64,000 nt of DNA from Sphaerospermopsis torques-reginae ITEP-024 (GTDB taxonomy: Bacteria; Cyanobacteriota; Cyanobacteriia; Cyanobacteriales; Nostocaceae): assembly GCF_019598945.1 (NCBI RefSeq), contig NZ_CP080598.1, forward strand, positions 3,968,001 through 4,032,000, read 5' to 3'. The number at the start of each line of letters is the position of its first letter. Positions within the stretch are counted from its first letter, which is position 1. Under the pieces are notes generated by a model that worked only from the letters and a program-made list of their open reading frames with translations, was not told the origin of the DNA and did not search any database. Position numbers and translations under genes: made by a program. Below are positions 8,691-19,790 of the stretch, one piece after another.

Positions 8691-8904
8691 TTAGCTTGTA
8701 AACCTCTTTGTGCTTGCATTCCTCCTGGTACTTGTTCCGGTGATTCCTCTTCTCGGCCAAACAGTCGACCTTCACGGGTTTTGGTGGTGTGAAAGGGTTT
8801 GCTTCTAGTTGTGGTGGAAGAGAGGGAAAGATATTATTGATTTGGGTATTACCTTCGCCGTCTTGCGTGATATTTATTTGTTTGTCAATGTTGTTAAAGT
8901 TCAT
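8680..8904 (-). pseudogene. Fragment, possibly the N-terminus of a STAND-type protein
   Basis: The 74-codon frame begins MNFNNIDKQINITQDGEGNT, then a proline-rich linker (SLPPQLEANPFTPPKP). Beyond about residue 43 the +1 frame becomes more protein-like and reads REGRLFGREEESPEQV, where LFGREEE resembles the lead-in motif found before the P-loop of STAND ATPases. I infer a frameshifted and truncated remnant. The 3' end abuts the third copy of the 145-bp tandem repeat, which may have removed the rest. It could also be a genuine small protein; confidence is low. Confidence 0.4.
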
Positions 8905-8941
8905 AGGATAATTACACTTAAAAAGTATTCATATACTTGAT

Positions 8942-8970
8942 AAATAAAAGAGTTTAGCAATGCTAAACTC
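8942..8970 (-). terminator. Rho-independent terminator for the DUF29-like gene
   Basis: Read on the minus strand, GAGTTTAGC/GCTAAACTC form a 9-bp stem with a 3-base loop, followed by TTTTATTT. It begins 16 bases after the stop codon at 8987. Confidence 0.75.
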
Positions 8971-8986
8971 TTACTTGCTATTTTGT

Positions 8987-9418
8987 TTACTTGGCATTTT
9001 CTAAAATTAAATCAATAGCTTGTTGTAATATCATTTCCTTATCTACCATTACTGCTAATTCTTCAGTTTCATATTTACCTTCAAATGCTTCTTTTGCTGC
9101 ACCATTCAATGATAATTCATAAGCATCTTCTAGGGTTTCTCGCAATTCTTCACTGGTAAAGTACATTCCTCCTGATTTACGACGCTTGTTTGTGCGTTGA
9201 ATTTCTTTCACTGCATTAGCAATAGACAAATTCCATGATCTAGTGGTACGTTTTTCCGCTGCTTGTTTAATTAGATGGAGAAGAATAATTTTACCAAAAC
9301 TAAAAATCTTATTCAGCTTGTCATCTTTACTCATTTCCGTCATCTCTTCAACTAGCAGCAACGCATCAGGAATATTGCCACTGATCAGCAATTCTTTCAA
9401 TTCCAGCAATTCTTCCAT
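8987..9418 (-). CDS. DUF29-like helical protein, cyanobacterial subgroup
   Basis: The 143-aa, all-helical product starts MEELLELKELLISGNIPDAL, continues with a hydrophobic core helix (FGKIILLHLIKQAAEKRTTR) and then a basic patch (IQRTNKRRKSGGMY), and ends in alternating acidic helices. This looks like the second subgroup of DUF29 proteins common in cyanobacteria; I recognise the pattern but not a function. It is transcribed alone and ends in a clear terminator at 8942-8970. No close partner lies upstream. Confidence 0.65.
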   Translation of the reverse strand: MEELLELKELLISGNIPDALLLVEEMTEMSKDDKLNKIFSFGKIILLHLIKQAAEKRTTRSWNLSIANAVKEIQRTNKRRKSGGMYFTSEELRETLEDAYELSLNGAAKEAFEGKYETEELAVMVDKEMILQQAIDLILENAK

Positions 9419-9484
9419 AACTTATACCTCCTGATTCAAATAGTAACCCAATACTTTTCGGTTAACCCAAAAAAATATAATTAT

Positions 9485-9559
9485 GTAGGTTGGTTTGACG
9501 ATAGGAAACCCAACGTTTCTAACGGTTTGTTGGGTTTCACTTTGTTCAACCCAACCTAC
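9485..9559. repeat. 75-bp dispersed palindromic element
   Basis: GTAGGTTGG at the left end and CCAACCTAC at the right end pair, and inner segments (GAAACCCAAC / GTTGGGTTTC) extend the stem. This type of GTTGGGTTTC-containing hairpin is a common dispersed cyanobacterial repeat. It sits between the DUF29-like gene and htpG. Confidence 0.75.
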
Positions 9560-9715
9560 GAAAAACTAAAATTCTCCTCCCAGTCACCAATCCACCTCAC
9601 ATGGTAGTGTAATCCGAATCATTATTTAGAGGTATTCCTTACCTCACAAAAGACATATATAGTCGAAAATTGATCCTCAGAATTATCTGCAAGTAAATCA
9701 AACACACGGATAACT

Positions 9716-11683
9716 ATGTTAGAACAAGGTACAATCAGTATCCATACTGAGAATATTTTCCCCATTATCAAAAAATCTCTCTATTCAGATCATCAAATTT
9801 TCTTGCGGGAACTGGTATCCAACGCAGTAGACGCGATCCAAAAAATCAAAATGGTTTCCCGTGCAGGAGAATACAACGGAGATATCGGTGAACCAGAAAT
9901 TACCATTGCCATTGATAAAGATAAAAAGACTCTTTCTATCTCTGATAATGGCATTGGAATGACAGCAGAAGAAGTCAAGAAATATATTAACCAAGTTGCT
10001 TTTTCCAGTGCGGAAGAATTTATTCACAAATATGAAGGAAAAGCCGATCAACCAATTATCGGACATTTTGGTTTAGGTTTTTATTCCTCCTTCATGGTGG
10101 CGAAAAAAGTCGAAATTGACACCCTTTCCTATAAAGAAGGTGCAACAGCAGTACACTGGACCTGTGATGGTTCACCAGAATTTACATTAGATGAATCTTC
10201 TCGTACTTCTCGCGGTACTACCATTACTTTAACATTAATGCCCGATGAGGAAGAATATTTAGAACCTGCGAGAGTCAAGAATTTAGTTAAAACTTACTGT
10301 GATTTTATGCCAGTTCCCATCAAATTAGATGGGGAAGTTTTGAATAAACAAAAAGCACCTTGGCGCGAATCTCCTAGTAGTTTAACCAAAGAAGATTATT
10401 TAGAATTTTACCGCTATCTTTATCCTTTCCAAGAAGAACCTTTGTTATGGGTGCATCTAAATACAGATTATCCGTTTATTATTAACGGAATTTTGTATTT
10501 CCCCAAAATGCGTCCTGATGTGGATGTAACCAAGGGACAAACCAAGTTATTCTGTAATCAGGTTTTTGTAAGTGATAACTGTGATGAAATTATTCCCCAA
10601 TTTTTACTACCAATGCGGGGGGTAATTGACAGTACAGATATTCCTTTGAACGTTTCCCGTAGTGCATTACAAGGCGATCGCACAGTTAAAAAAATAGGGG
10701 ATTACATCGCTAAAAAAGTCGGCGATAGCTTGAAAGAATTATATCGCACCGACAAAGAAAAATATATCAATGCCTGGAAAGATTTAGGCACATTTGTTAA
10801 ATTTGGTGTTCTCAACGACGACAAATTTAAAAAACAAGTTGAAGACATCATCGTTTTCCGCACCACTGCCAAATTAGAAGCAGAAAAAACAGAAACCCCC
10901 GCAGTAGAAGTTCAATCTTCTGAGAGTGATGTTTGGCAAGATGTCACCCCAGAAAACACCACCAGCTTACCTTACACCACCCTCAAAGAATATTTAGAAC
11001 GCAACAAAGAACGTCACGAAAATAAAGTTTTCTACTGCACCGATGAAGCGAGTCAAGCGACTTATGTAGAACTGCATAAAAACCAAGGTTTAGAAGTTCT
11101 ATTTATGGACTCCTTCATTGATACCCACTTTATTAACTTCCTAGAAAGAGAATATCAGGATGTTAAATTTACACGGGTAGACTCTGACATTGATAATACC
11201 TTATTAGATGATAAATCAGGGGAAATTGTAGACCCCACAACCAACAAAACCAAGAGTGAAATTATCAAAGAATTATTTGAAAAATCACTCAACAAACCAA
11301 AAGTTAATATTCGTACCGAGGCGTTAAAATCAGATAATCCCCAAGGAACACCACCAGCAATGGTATTGTTACCTGAAATTTTGCGTCGTCTGCGAGATAT
11401 GAACGCCATGATGCAACAGCAAAATGCAGAGTTTCCTGAAGATCATATTTTGTTAGTAAATACTGCCCATCCTTTGATTCAAAATTTGTTAACATTGAAT
11501 CAAGGAAGTATTATTCAAGGTGATGGAGAATCACCCACAGCGCAGTTAACAAAAATGATTTGTCAGCACGTTTATGATTTGGCGTTAATGTCACAAAAAG
11601 GCTTTGATGCTGAGGGGATGAAATCTTTTGTGGAAAGGTCTAATGATGTGTTGACTAAGTTAACAGAAAAAGCGAGTCAGTAG
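9716..11683 (+). CDS. htpG: Molecular chaperone HtpG (Hsp90)
   Basis: The 655-aa product is a full-length bacterial Hsp90. The N-terminal ATPase domain shows ELVSNAVDAIQK near residues 31-42, DNGIGMTAEEV near 80-90 and GHFGLGFYSSFMV near 117-129, the GHKL nucleotide-binding motifs. The middle domain contains the arginine-bearing LNVSRSALQGDRTVKKI segment near 313-329, followed by a C-terminal dimerisation region. It has no MEEVD tail, as expected in bacteria. In cyanobacteria HtpG contributes to heat, cold and oxidative stress tolerance and stabilises phycobilisome linkers. It is transcribed alone, and a 10-bp-stem hairpin follows at 11693-11720. Confidence 0.97.
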   Translation: MLEQGTISIHTENIFPIIKKSLYSDHQIFLRELVSNAVDAIQKIKMVSRAGEYNGDIGEPEITIAIDKDKKTLSISDNGIGMTAEEVKKYINQVAFSSAEEFIHKYEGKADQPIIGHFGLGFYSSFMVAKKVEIDTLSYKEGATAVHWTCDGSPEFTLDESSRTSRGTTITLTLMPDEEEYLEPARVKNLVKTYCDFMPVPIKLDGEVLNKQKAPWRESPSSLTKEDYLEFYRYLYPFQEEPLLWVHLNTDYPFIINGILYFPKMRPDVDVTKGQTKLFCNQVFVSDNCDEIIPQFLLPMRGVIDSTDIPLNVSRSALQGDRTVKKIGDYIAKKVGDSLKELYRTDKEKYINAWKDLGTFVKFGVLNDDKFKKQVEDIIVFRTTAKLEAEKTETPAVEVQSSESDVWQDVTPENTTSLPYTTLKEYLERNKERHENKVFYCTDEASQATYVELHKNQGLEVLFMDSFIDTHFINFLEREYQDVKFTRVDSDIDNTLLDDKSGEIVDPTTNKTKSEIIKELFEKSLNKPKVNIRTEALKSDNPQGTPPAMVLLPEILRRLRDMNAMMQQQNAEFPEDHILLVNTAHPLIQNLLTLNQGSIIQGDGESPTAQLTKMICQHVYDLALMSQKGFDAEGMKSFVERSNDVLTKLTEKASQ

Positions 11684-11692
11684 GTACAATAT

Positions 11693-11720
11693 GTAGGGGT
11701 TTAGCAATGCAAACCCCTAC
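11693..11720 (+). terminator. Hairpin after htpG
   Basis: GTAGGGGTTT and AAACCCCTAC form a 10-bp stem around AGCAATGC. Only a weak T-rich stretch (TTGTTATT) follows. The sequence is also a dispersed repeat type, so a terminator role is likely but not certain. Confidence 0.55.
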
Positions 11721-11877
11721 CTTGTTATTGCTGACATAGGAAATTGTCAGAATCAGGATGTCCAGGATTTGAGGACTTACAGGATGATTTCTTTTTAAGG
11801 ATTTTTTACAGGATTTGCAACAAAATGGTTTTAAATAGCTTTATAATTTAATTAAGTAAACAATATTTCAAGATGCA

Positions 11878-12168
11878 ATGATATCTATTCCTATTACCCT
11901 AGAACAACTGATTGCAGTTGTAAAACAGTTACCACCAGATGAACAAGCACAGGTAGCAATGTCCTTACTTAAAGGAGATTTATCTTCAGATTTGACAGAA
12001 TTACTACAAAAACGGTATGCTTTAAATTCTGATAGTGAGAATGTGGAAAGTTTAGCTATTTCAACTGATAATAAACCGAAAAAGTATGATTTCTCTGATT
12101 TAATGGGGCGTTTAAATTGGCGAGGAGATGCAGTTGAAATGCAAAGGTCTTTAAGAGATGAATGGTGA
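11878..12168 (+). CDS. Antitoxin of a PIN-domain toxin-antitoxin pair
   Basis: The 96-aa product begins ISIPITLEQLIAVVKQLPPD, a pattern common in cyanobacterial antitoxins placed before VapC toxins. The middle is charged, and the C-terminus (DLMGRLNWRGDAVEMQRSLR) is of the type that threads into the toxin active site. It overlaps the PIN gene by 11 bases, so the two are translationally coupled. By family it should neutralise the toxin and repress the operon. A classic DNA-binding motif is not obvious in the sequence. Confidence 0.75.
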   Translation: MISIPITLEQLIAVVKQLPPDEQAQVAMSLLKGDLSSDLTELLQKRYALNSDSENVESLAISTDNKPKKYDFSDLMGRLNWRGDAVEMQRSLRDEW

Positions 12169-12535
12169 TCGTTATCTGTTAGATACAAATGCGGTTGTGG
12201 CTGTGTTACAGGGAAATACTCAACTGCTGCAAATATTACAAAACGCTGATTGGATAGGAATTTCCGTGATTAGTCAAATTGAATTTTTGGCATTTTCTGG
12301 TTTAAGGGAATTAGATCATCAGCTTTTTCAAGAGTTTATTCAGCGTGTGGAAGTTGTTGGTTTGTCAGCAAAAGATACGTTATTAATTGATAATATTATT
12401 AAAATTCGTCAGCAATATCGCTTAAAATTACCTGATGCAGTAATTACAGCAACAGCAATACAAAATACAGCCAGTTTGGTAACGGCAGATCAAGAGTTAA
12501 TAAAAATACCTATTTTGACTGTAATTACTTGGTAA
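12158..12535 (+). CDS. PIN-domain ribonuclease toxin (VapC-like)
   Basis: The 125-aa product has the four acidic positions of PIN nucleases: Asp in LLDTNAVVAVL (residue 9), Glu in ISQIEFLAF (about 42), Asp in LKLPDAVITATA (about 91) and Asp in LVTADQEL (about 110). Such toxins cleave tRNA or rRNA in a Mg-dependent way when the antitoxin is degraded. It overlaps its antitoxin gene by 11 bases. The reading frame is intact and of normal length, so the module looks functional. Confidence 0.9.
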   Translation: MNGDRYLLDTNAVVAVLQGNTQLLQILQNADWIGISVISQIEFLAFSGLRELDHQLFQEFIQRVEVVGLSAKDTLLIDNIIKIRQQYRLKLPDAVITATAIQNTASLVTADQELIKIPILTVITW

Positions 12536-12555
12536 TTTCATCAAAATTAATTCTT

Positions 12556-12591
<36 letters not shown>

Positions 12592-12631
12592 TATATAATC
12601 ATTGATAAACCTGCAAACAGGAAAAACCACC

Positions 12632-13363
12632 ATGATCATCACCACCCAAGACTATCAAATCACTTGGGAAAAATTACCCGATGATTACATCCTTCCCGAC
12701 GATCCAGTGGATAACATCTACCAACCCACCCAAGCCGCAGCCCTAACCGAAAGCCTCCAACTGGCTGGTAAACTTGCTCCCAATTGCCTGACAACGACCA
12801 ATTACGGCATTTGCGCCACACTCAATGGCAAAATTGTCGTTAAAGCACCTGACTGGGCTTATATACCCGAAATTCGCACAACTAAGCAAGAAGTCTTTCG
12901 GAGTTATACACCCCAACTACAGGGAGACATTCCGGTTATTGTCATGGAATTTATTTCTGATACCGACGGAACAGAATATTCTAGTAAACCAACTTATCCT
13001 CCTGGAAAATGGTTTTTTTATGAAAGAATATTAAAAGTTCCTAACTATATTATTTTTGAACCAGATAGAGGAGAATTAGAAGTTTATCGCTTAGATAAAA
13101 ATAGTGAACAATACCAAATAGAAACACCTGATCAAAACCAACATTACTGGATAGAAGAAATCAAACTTTATCTGGGTATTTGGGAAGGTACAAGAGAAAA
13201 TCTCACCACTAAATGGTTAAGATGGTGGGATGAAAAAGGAAATTTATTGTTATGGAGTTCTGAGTTAGTAGCACAAAAACAACAGGAAATAGAAGTAGAA
13301 AAACAACGTGCTGACAAACTAGCAGCACAACTACGTGCAGCAGGTATCGAACCAGAAAACTAA
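12632..13363 (+). CDS. Uma2 family protein with C-terminal coiled coil
   Basis: The product is 243 aa from ATG 12632, chosen because an AGGAAAAA stretch precedes it and the preceding ten codons look non-coding. It represents the long Uma2 branch: a strand WAYIPEIRTTKQEVFRSYTP, then GDIPVIVMEFISDTDGTEY with the acidic residues, then a GKWFFYERILKVPNYIIF segment. The last 35 residues (ELVAQKQQEIEVEKQRADKL and onward) form a short coiled coil usual for this subgroup. The function is unknown. It is transcribed in the same direction as the PIN module but separated by the repeat array. Confidence 0.85.
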   Translation: MIITTQDYQITWEKLPDDYILPDDPVDNIYQPTQAAALTESLQLAGKLAPNCLTTTNYGICATLNGKIVVKAPDWAYIPEIRTTKQEVFRSYTPQLQGDIPVIVMEFISDTDGTEYSSKPTYPPGKWFFYERILKVPNYIIFEPDRGELEVYRLDKNSEQYQIETPDQNQHYWIEEIKLYLGIWEGTRENLTTKWLRWWDEKGNLLLWSSELVAQKQQEIEVEKQRADKLAAQLRAAGIEPEN

Positions 13364-13477
13364 AAGTAGGGTAGCCAACACCCACCAAATTATAAAATAA
13401 AACTCTTGTGGTGCGGGCATACTTCGACAAGCTCAGTACAAGTCTTGCCCGCTAATAGTATACTTGAGAAAAATCTG

Positions 13478-13870
13478 TTAACTAATCACAGCAATACATT
13501 CAATTTCTACCAACACATCTTTAGGTAAACGGGAAACCTCCACACAAGCACGCGCAGGGGCAGTATCTTCAGAAAAATACTTTGCATAAACTGCATTTAC
13601 AGCAGCAAAATCTTTCATATCAGCTAAAAATACACCTGTTTTCACCACATCATTAAAAGTAGCACCAGCTTCTGTGAGGATAGCTTCAATATTTCTCATC
13701 ACCTGTTCCGTTTGCTTGGTGACATCATCAGTATAAACCACATCACCTAAACGGGGATCAATAGCAATTTGTCCAGCGACAAACAGCATTTTCCCAGAAG
13801 CGACAATAGCTTGATTATATGGTCCAACGGGAGCGGGTGCTTTATCGGTACGGATAACTTCACGAGTCAT
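13478..13870 (-). CDS. ridA: RidA family reactive-intermediate deaminase
   Basis: It hydrolyses 2-aminoacrylate and related enamine/imine intermediates released by PLP enzymes. From the Met at 13870 the product ([20 protein letters not shown] onward) has the usual 130-aa length, with the family signatures [10 protein letters not shown] and the C-terminal [20 protein letters not shown] that carries the active-site Arg and Glu. An in-frame ATG at 13963 would add 31 acidic residues and is preceded by AAGAGGAAA at good spacing, so a longer form may also be made. The neighbouring SWIM gene lies downstream on the same strand, after a heptamer repeat. Confidence 0.9.
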   Translation of the reverse strand: MTREVIRTDKAPAPVGPYNQAIVASGKMLFVAGQIAIDPRLGDVVYTDDVTKQTEQVMRNIEAILTEAGATFNDVVKTGVFLADMKDFAAVNAVYAKYFSEDTAPARACVEVSRLPKDVLVEIECIAVIS

Positions 13871-14013
13871 AATTTTAATCTCTTTTATCTCTTTTGGTAA
13901 AGGTGCATCTGGTTTATTGAAGTCTAAATCAACATCTGTTGTATAAACTTCTCCATCTGGCATTATCGCATTTCCTCTTAAAATGGAAGGTTTTCAACCT
14001 TGAATGAAATAAT

Positions 14014-14049
14014 TATCAATTGTCAATTGTCAATTGTCAATTGTCAATT
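14014..14049. repeat. STRR heptamer array (CAATTGT)
   Basis: About five tandem copies of TCAATTG/CAATTGT fill the gap between ridA and the SWIM gene and run into the stop region of the latter. The heptamer contains the palindrome CAATTG, so the array can fold on either strand. Confidence 0.85.
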
Positions 14050-14889
14050 CTTCATTGCTGCTAAAAAAGCCTTTTGACTCACATCTTTATAAACGGATTG
14101 TAAATAATTCATTGTCACATCACCCGCAGATGAACTGACTAAATTTTCCTCATCTTTAGCTAAGGGAATTTTACCCAAAACATCTAACACCGTCTCACCC
14201 ACACTAGGAGAAATGACCACTAAAGAAGATTCTAATGGCTCATTATATTGCCAAAAATTATCTGACTTTAATGAAAATTGAGGTTCAGAAATTGGTTTTT
14301 GAACTTCTGTTTGTTCTTGGTTGCTTGTCGTTTCTTCGGACTTTTCTACAAGTTTACTGCTGCGTAAATTTCGTAAATCACTAATAATTTGTTCTCTAGT
14401 CCGTCCCCGCAATTGAAATAATACAAAAGGATCTTCACTAAAGCGATCGCCTAATTGATAATACACCGCCCCAATATGTTTACAAGGTACTGCTTTATCA
14501 GGACAGGAACATTTACTATGAACATCACCCAAGGTAAAAGGAAATAATGAAAGTCCGTTACTTGTAAACACATCTTCTATATTTTGTGGCATTTCTCCCG
14601 CTAATAACTTAGCAGAAAAAACCGACTTATGAGACATAGTTTCAATCACATAACCCCATTCTTCATCACTAAAAGCATCAAGAAATAAAGAAACTTTATA
14701 AGGTTCTACTTCACTACCTTGTACCTTTGCTAAAACCTTCGCCCCTTTAAATTCAATACTCAAAACATTACCTTGTCGAGAATAATTTCTCGCCCTTTCT
14801 AACCGCTTTTTAAAACGATAAGAATCTAGTAAATCTAACCATCTTTGGGACCACCATTCTCTGCTTGCTTGTAAAGTTTCTTGACTCAT
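14044..14889 (-). CDS. SWIM zinc-finger protein
   Basis: The 281-aa product carries CSCPDKAVPCKHIGAVYYQL near residues 127-146, the CxCx(n)CxH zinc ligand set of the SWIM domain. It is preceded by EPYKVSLFLDAFSDEEWGYV, the beta-rich segment normal for the family. SWIM proteins bind DNA or protein. In bacteria they are very often encoded next to SNF2-type helicases, as here, where the SNF2 gene follows upstream at 16150-19407 on the same strand. An Rpn-type nuclease gene and a miniature element now separate the pair. The N-terminus begins MSQETLQASREWWSQRWLD, typical of this pairing. Confidence 0.85.
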   Translation of the reverse strand: MSQETLQASREWWSQRWLDLLDSYRFKKRLERARNYSRQGNVLSIEFKGAKVLAKVQGSEVEPYKVSLFLDAFSDEEWGYVIETMSHKSVFSAKLLAGEMPQNIEDVFTSNGLSLFPFTLGDVHSKCSCPDKAVPCKHIGAVYYQLGDRFSEDPFVLFQLRGRTREQIISDLRNLRSSKLVEKSEETTSNQEQTEVQKPISEPQFSLKSDNFWQYNEPLESSLVVISPSVGETVLDVLGKIPLAKDEENLVSSSAGDVTMNYLQSVYKDVSQKAFLAAMKN

Positions 14890-14947
14890 AATTAAAAAGT
14901 TGGTGTTAGAGGATATTGTAGAGATTTTAGATTGAGATTTTAGATTT

Positions 14948-15039
14948 AGGACTTACGTAAGATTGGACTAAAAACCGGATTATGACGTAGGGTTAATTCA
15001 TGAATTACCCCTACTTTCGTTCTGTTTTGCGTAAGTCCT
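14948..15039. mobile_element. Miniature inverted-repeat element (92 bp) with AGGACTTACG ends
   Basis: The ends AGGACTTACG and CGTAAGTCCT are perfect inverted repeats, and an inner palindrome (GTAGGGTTAATTCATG/AATTACCCCTAC, imperfect) makes a second stem. The interior has no ORF. The same AGGACTTACGC end is present as a lone half at 55388-55399. It lies between the SWIM gene and the Rpn-family gene. Confidence 0.75.
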
Positions 15040-15043
15040 GAGA

Positions 15044-15970
15044 TTAAAGATTATCTAACCACTGTTGCAAATCTGCCACTGTATCTAAATCAAATATTGC
15101 CTCTCCCAAAGATTCCAGAGTTTCTATATTTAAACTTCTAATTTTGGTTGCTAAATCTAAATCAATTTCTCCAAATTTTCTATTAATTTGACGGAGAATT
15201 AAATTTTTTTCTCTGTCAATACCTCTTTCAATACCTCGTTCAATACCTTCTTCCATCCAACTTGTGACAATTTGCATAACTTCCTCCCTTTCCTCTGTTA
15301 CTAATGTACCTATTTCTGTTTGAAATTTCTCTTTTTCTATTTTATTTAATCTCAAGTATGTGTCAATGAAACCTGATATCAATTGCATTTTAGCAGGGTT
15401 TAATTTTAAGGTTACTAACAACCTTAAACATTCTGCTTTAACTTTTGGTCTGTCCTCTGATGCTATGTTCATTTTTGACATCAAAGCCGATGCAACTGGA
15501 TTTGAACGGGTTAAAAAGTCCCGCCAGTTGAGTTGATTCAGTTGCACTACTTGATAATTAAATTTTAACACTTGAAAATCAGGAAAGTTGATTTGATAGT
15601 TATTAACGGCTACGGTTTTTGGTGAGTCATAGGAAAATATCACTATCGGATATATTGGTAAATCTAATTTTTCATCTAATCTAGCAAAATAACGAAACAT
15701 TCTTTGGTTAAATTTTGGTCTTGCACCTGATTCGGCTTCAATATGAATCACAAAATAAGAAGGTTGACCTAAAAATTTAACTTTCGCTATCAGGTCTGTT
15801 TCATGTCTATCTCCTGCGGTGACATCAGTAAATATTTCTTTGTCTAAGAATGTAATTGATTCGGTGTCTATATATTCCAGAACTTGAGGAAAAAATAATT
15901 CTATAAATTCCACAAAAAAGGTTGATATTAGTTCTTTGAACAAGCGGTCATGGTCTATATTTTCTGTCAT
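15044..15970 (-). CDS. Rpn-family (PD-(D/E)XK) nuclease with DUF4351 C-terminus
   Basis: The 308-aa product has an Rpn/transposase-like nuclease core: DHRLF-type start (HDRLFKELISTFFVEFIELF), then TDLIAKVKF and FVIHIEAESG near residues 57-80, giving the D...E-x-E residues. RMFRYFARL follows. The C-terminal part contains the repeat GIERGIERGID and a DUF4351 segment ending in DLDTVADLQQWLDNL. Rpn proteins promote RecA-independent recombination and are multicopy and mobile in behaviour. Its location between the SWIM and SNF2 genes looks like a later arrival. Confidence 0.85.
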   Translation of the reverse strand: MTENIDHDRLFKELISTFFVEFIELFFPQVLEYIDTESITFLDKEIFTDVTAGDRHETDLIAKVKFLGQPSYFVIHIEAESGARPKFNQRMFRYFARLDEKLDLPIYPIVIFSYDSPKTVAVNNYQINFPDFQVLKFNYQVVQLNQLNWRDFLTRSNPVASALMSKMNIASEDRPKVKAECLRLLVTLKLNPAKMQLISGFIDTYLRLNKIEKEKFQTEIGTLVTEEREEVMQIVTSWMEEGIERGIERGIDREKNLILRQINRKFGEIDLDLATKIRSLNIETLESLGEAIFDLDTVADLQQWLDNL

Positions 15971-16121
15971 ATTTTCTTTAAACCTCCTCGTCAGTATTCA
16001 GCTATCAGTCATCAGTCATCAGTAATCATCCAATAGCAAGGATTCAGTCTTTTGAATTTTAGGAATGTCATCTACATCTGTTTCTTTTCATTCTTTGTCC
16101 TTCAATCTTTCAGGTACATAG

Positions 16122-19407
<3,286 letters not shown>

Positions 19408-19790
19408 ATTTATCAGATGCTAATTGTTTTCAGGAAATAATAGGGAATAGGGAATAGGAAACAGGGAACAGACTTGAAGTATCGTATTGTATGAATTTTT
19501 GTGTAAATTGTATATCTTATTCAAGTGCATACTGCTATGTAAAAAAAAATTATATTTGAGAATTTATATCAGACCATTCAACAATTCAATGTAACTCCTT
19601 AACTCCTATTTTCTTCTTACTGTCACCTGTCACCGTGGCGTAGCACCAGTCCCCAGTCCCCAGTCTCCAGTCACCTGCCTCTTAAATCTAGTCTGTGAAA
19701 CTAATATATCTAAAAGAAGCCGTCTATATAGCATAAATGTTAGGATTGCCACAGAGAGAGAATAGCGTGCATAGAAGGAAAAAAAACTGA
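19408..19790. other. Gene-free divergent region between the SNF2 gene and pnp
   Basis: The 383 bases hold repeat fragments: an AATAGGGAATAGG run near 19440-19455, and CTGTCACCGTGGCGTAGCAC plus C at 19627-19647, which is the same core found inside rpoB and rpoC2. CAGTCCC heptamers follow at 19648-19675. The pnp leader should lie at 19680-19790. No RNA gene was recognised. Confidence 0.6.
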
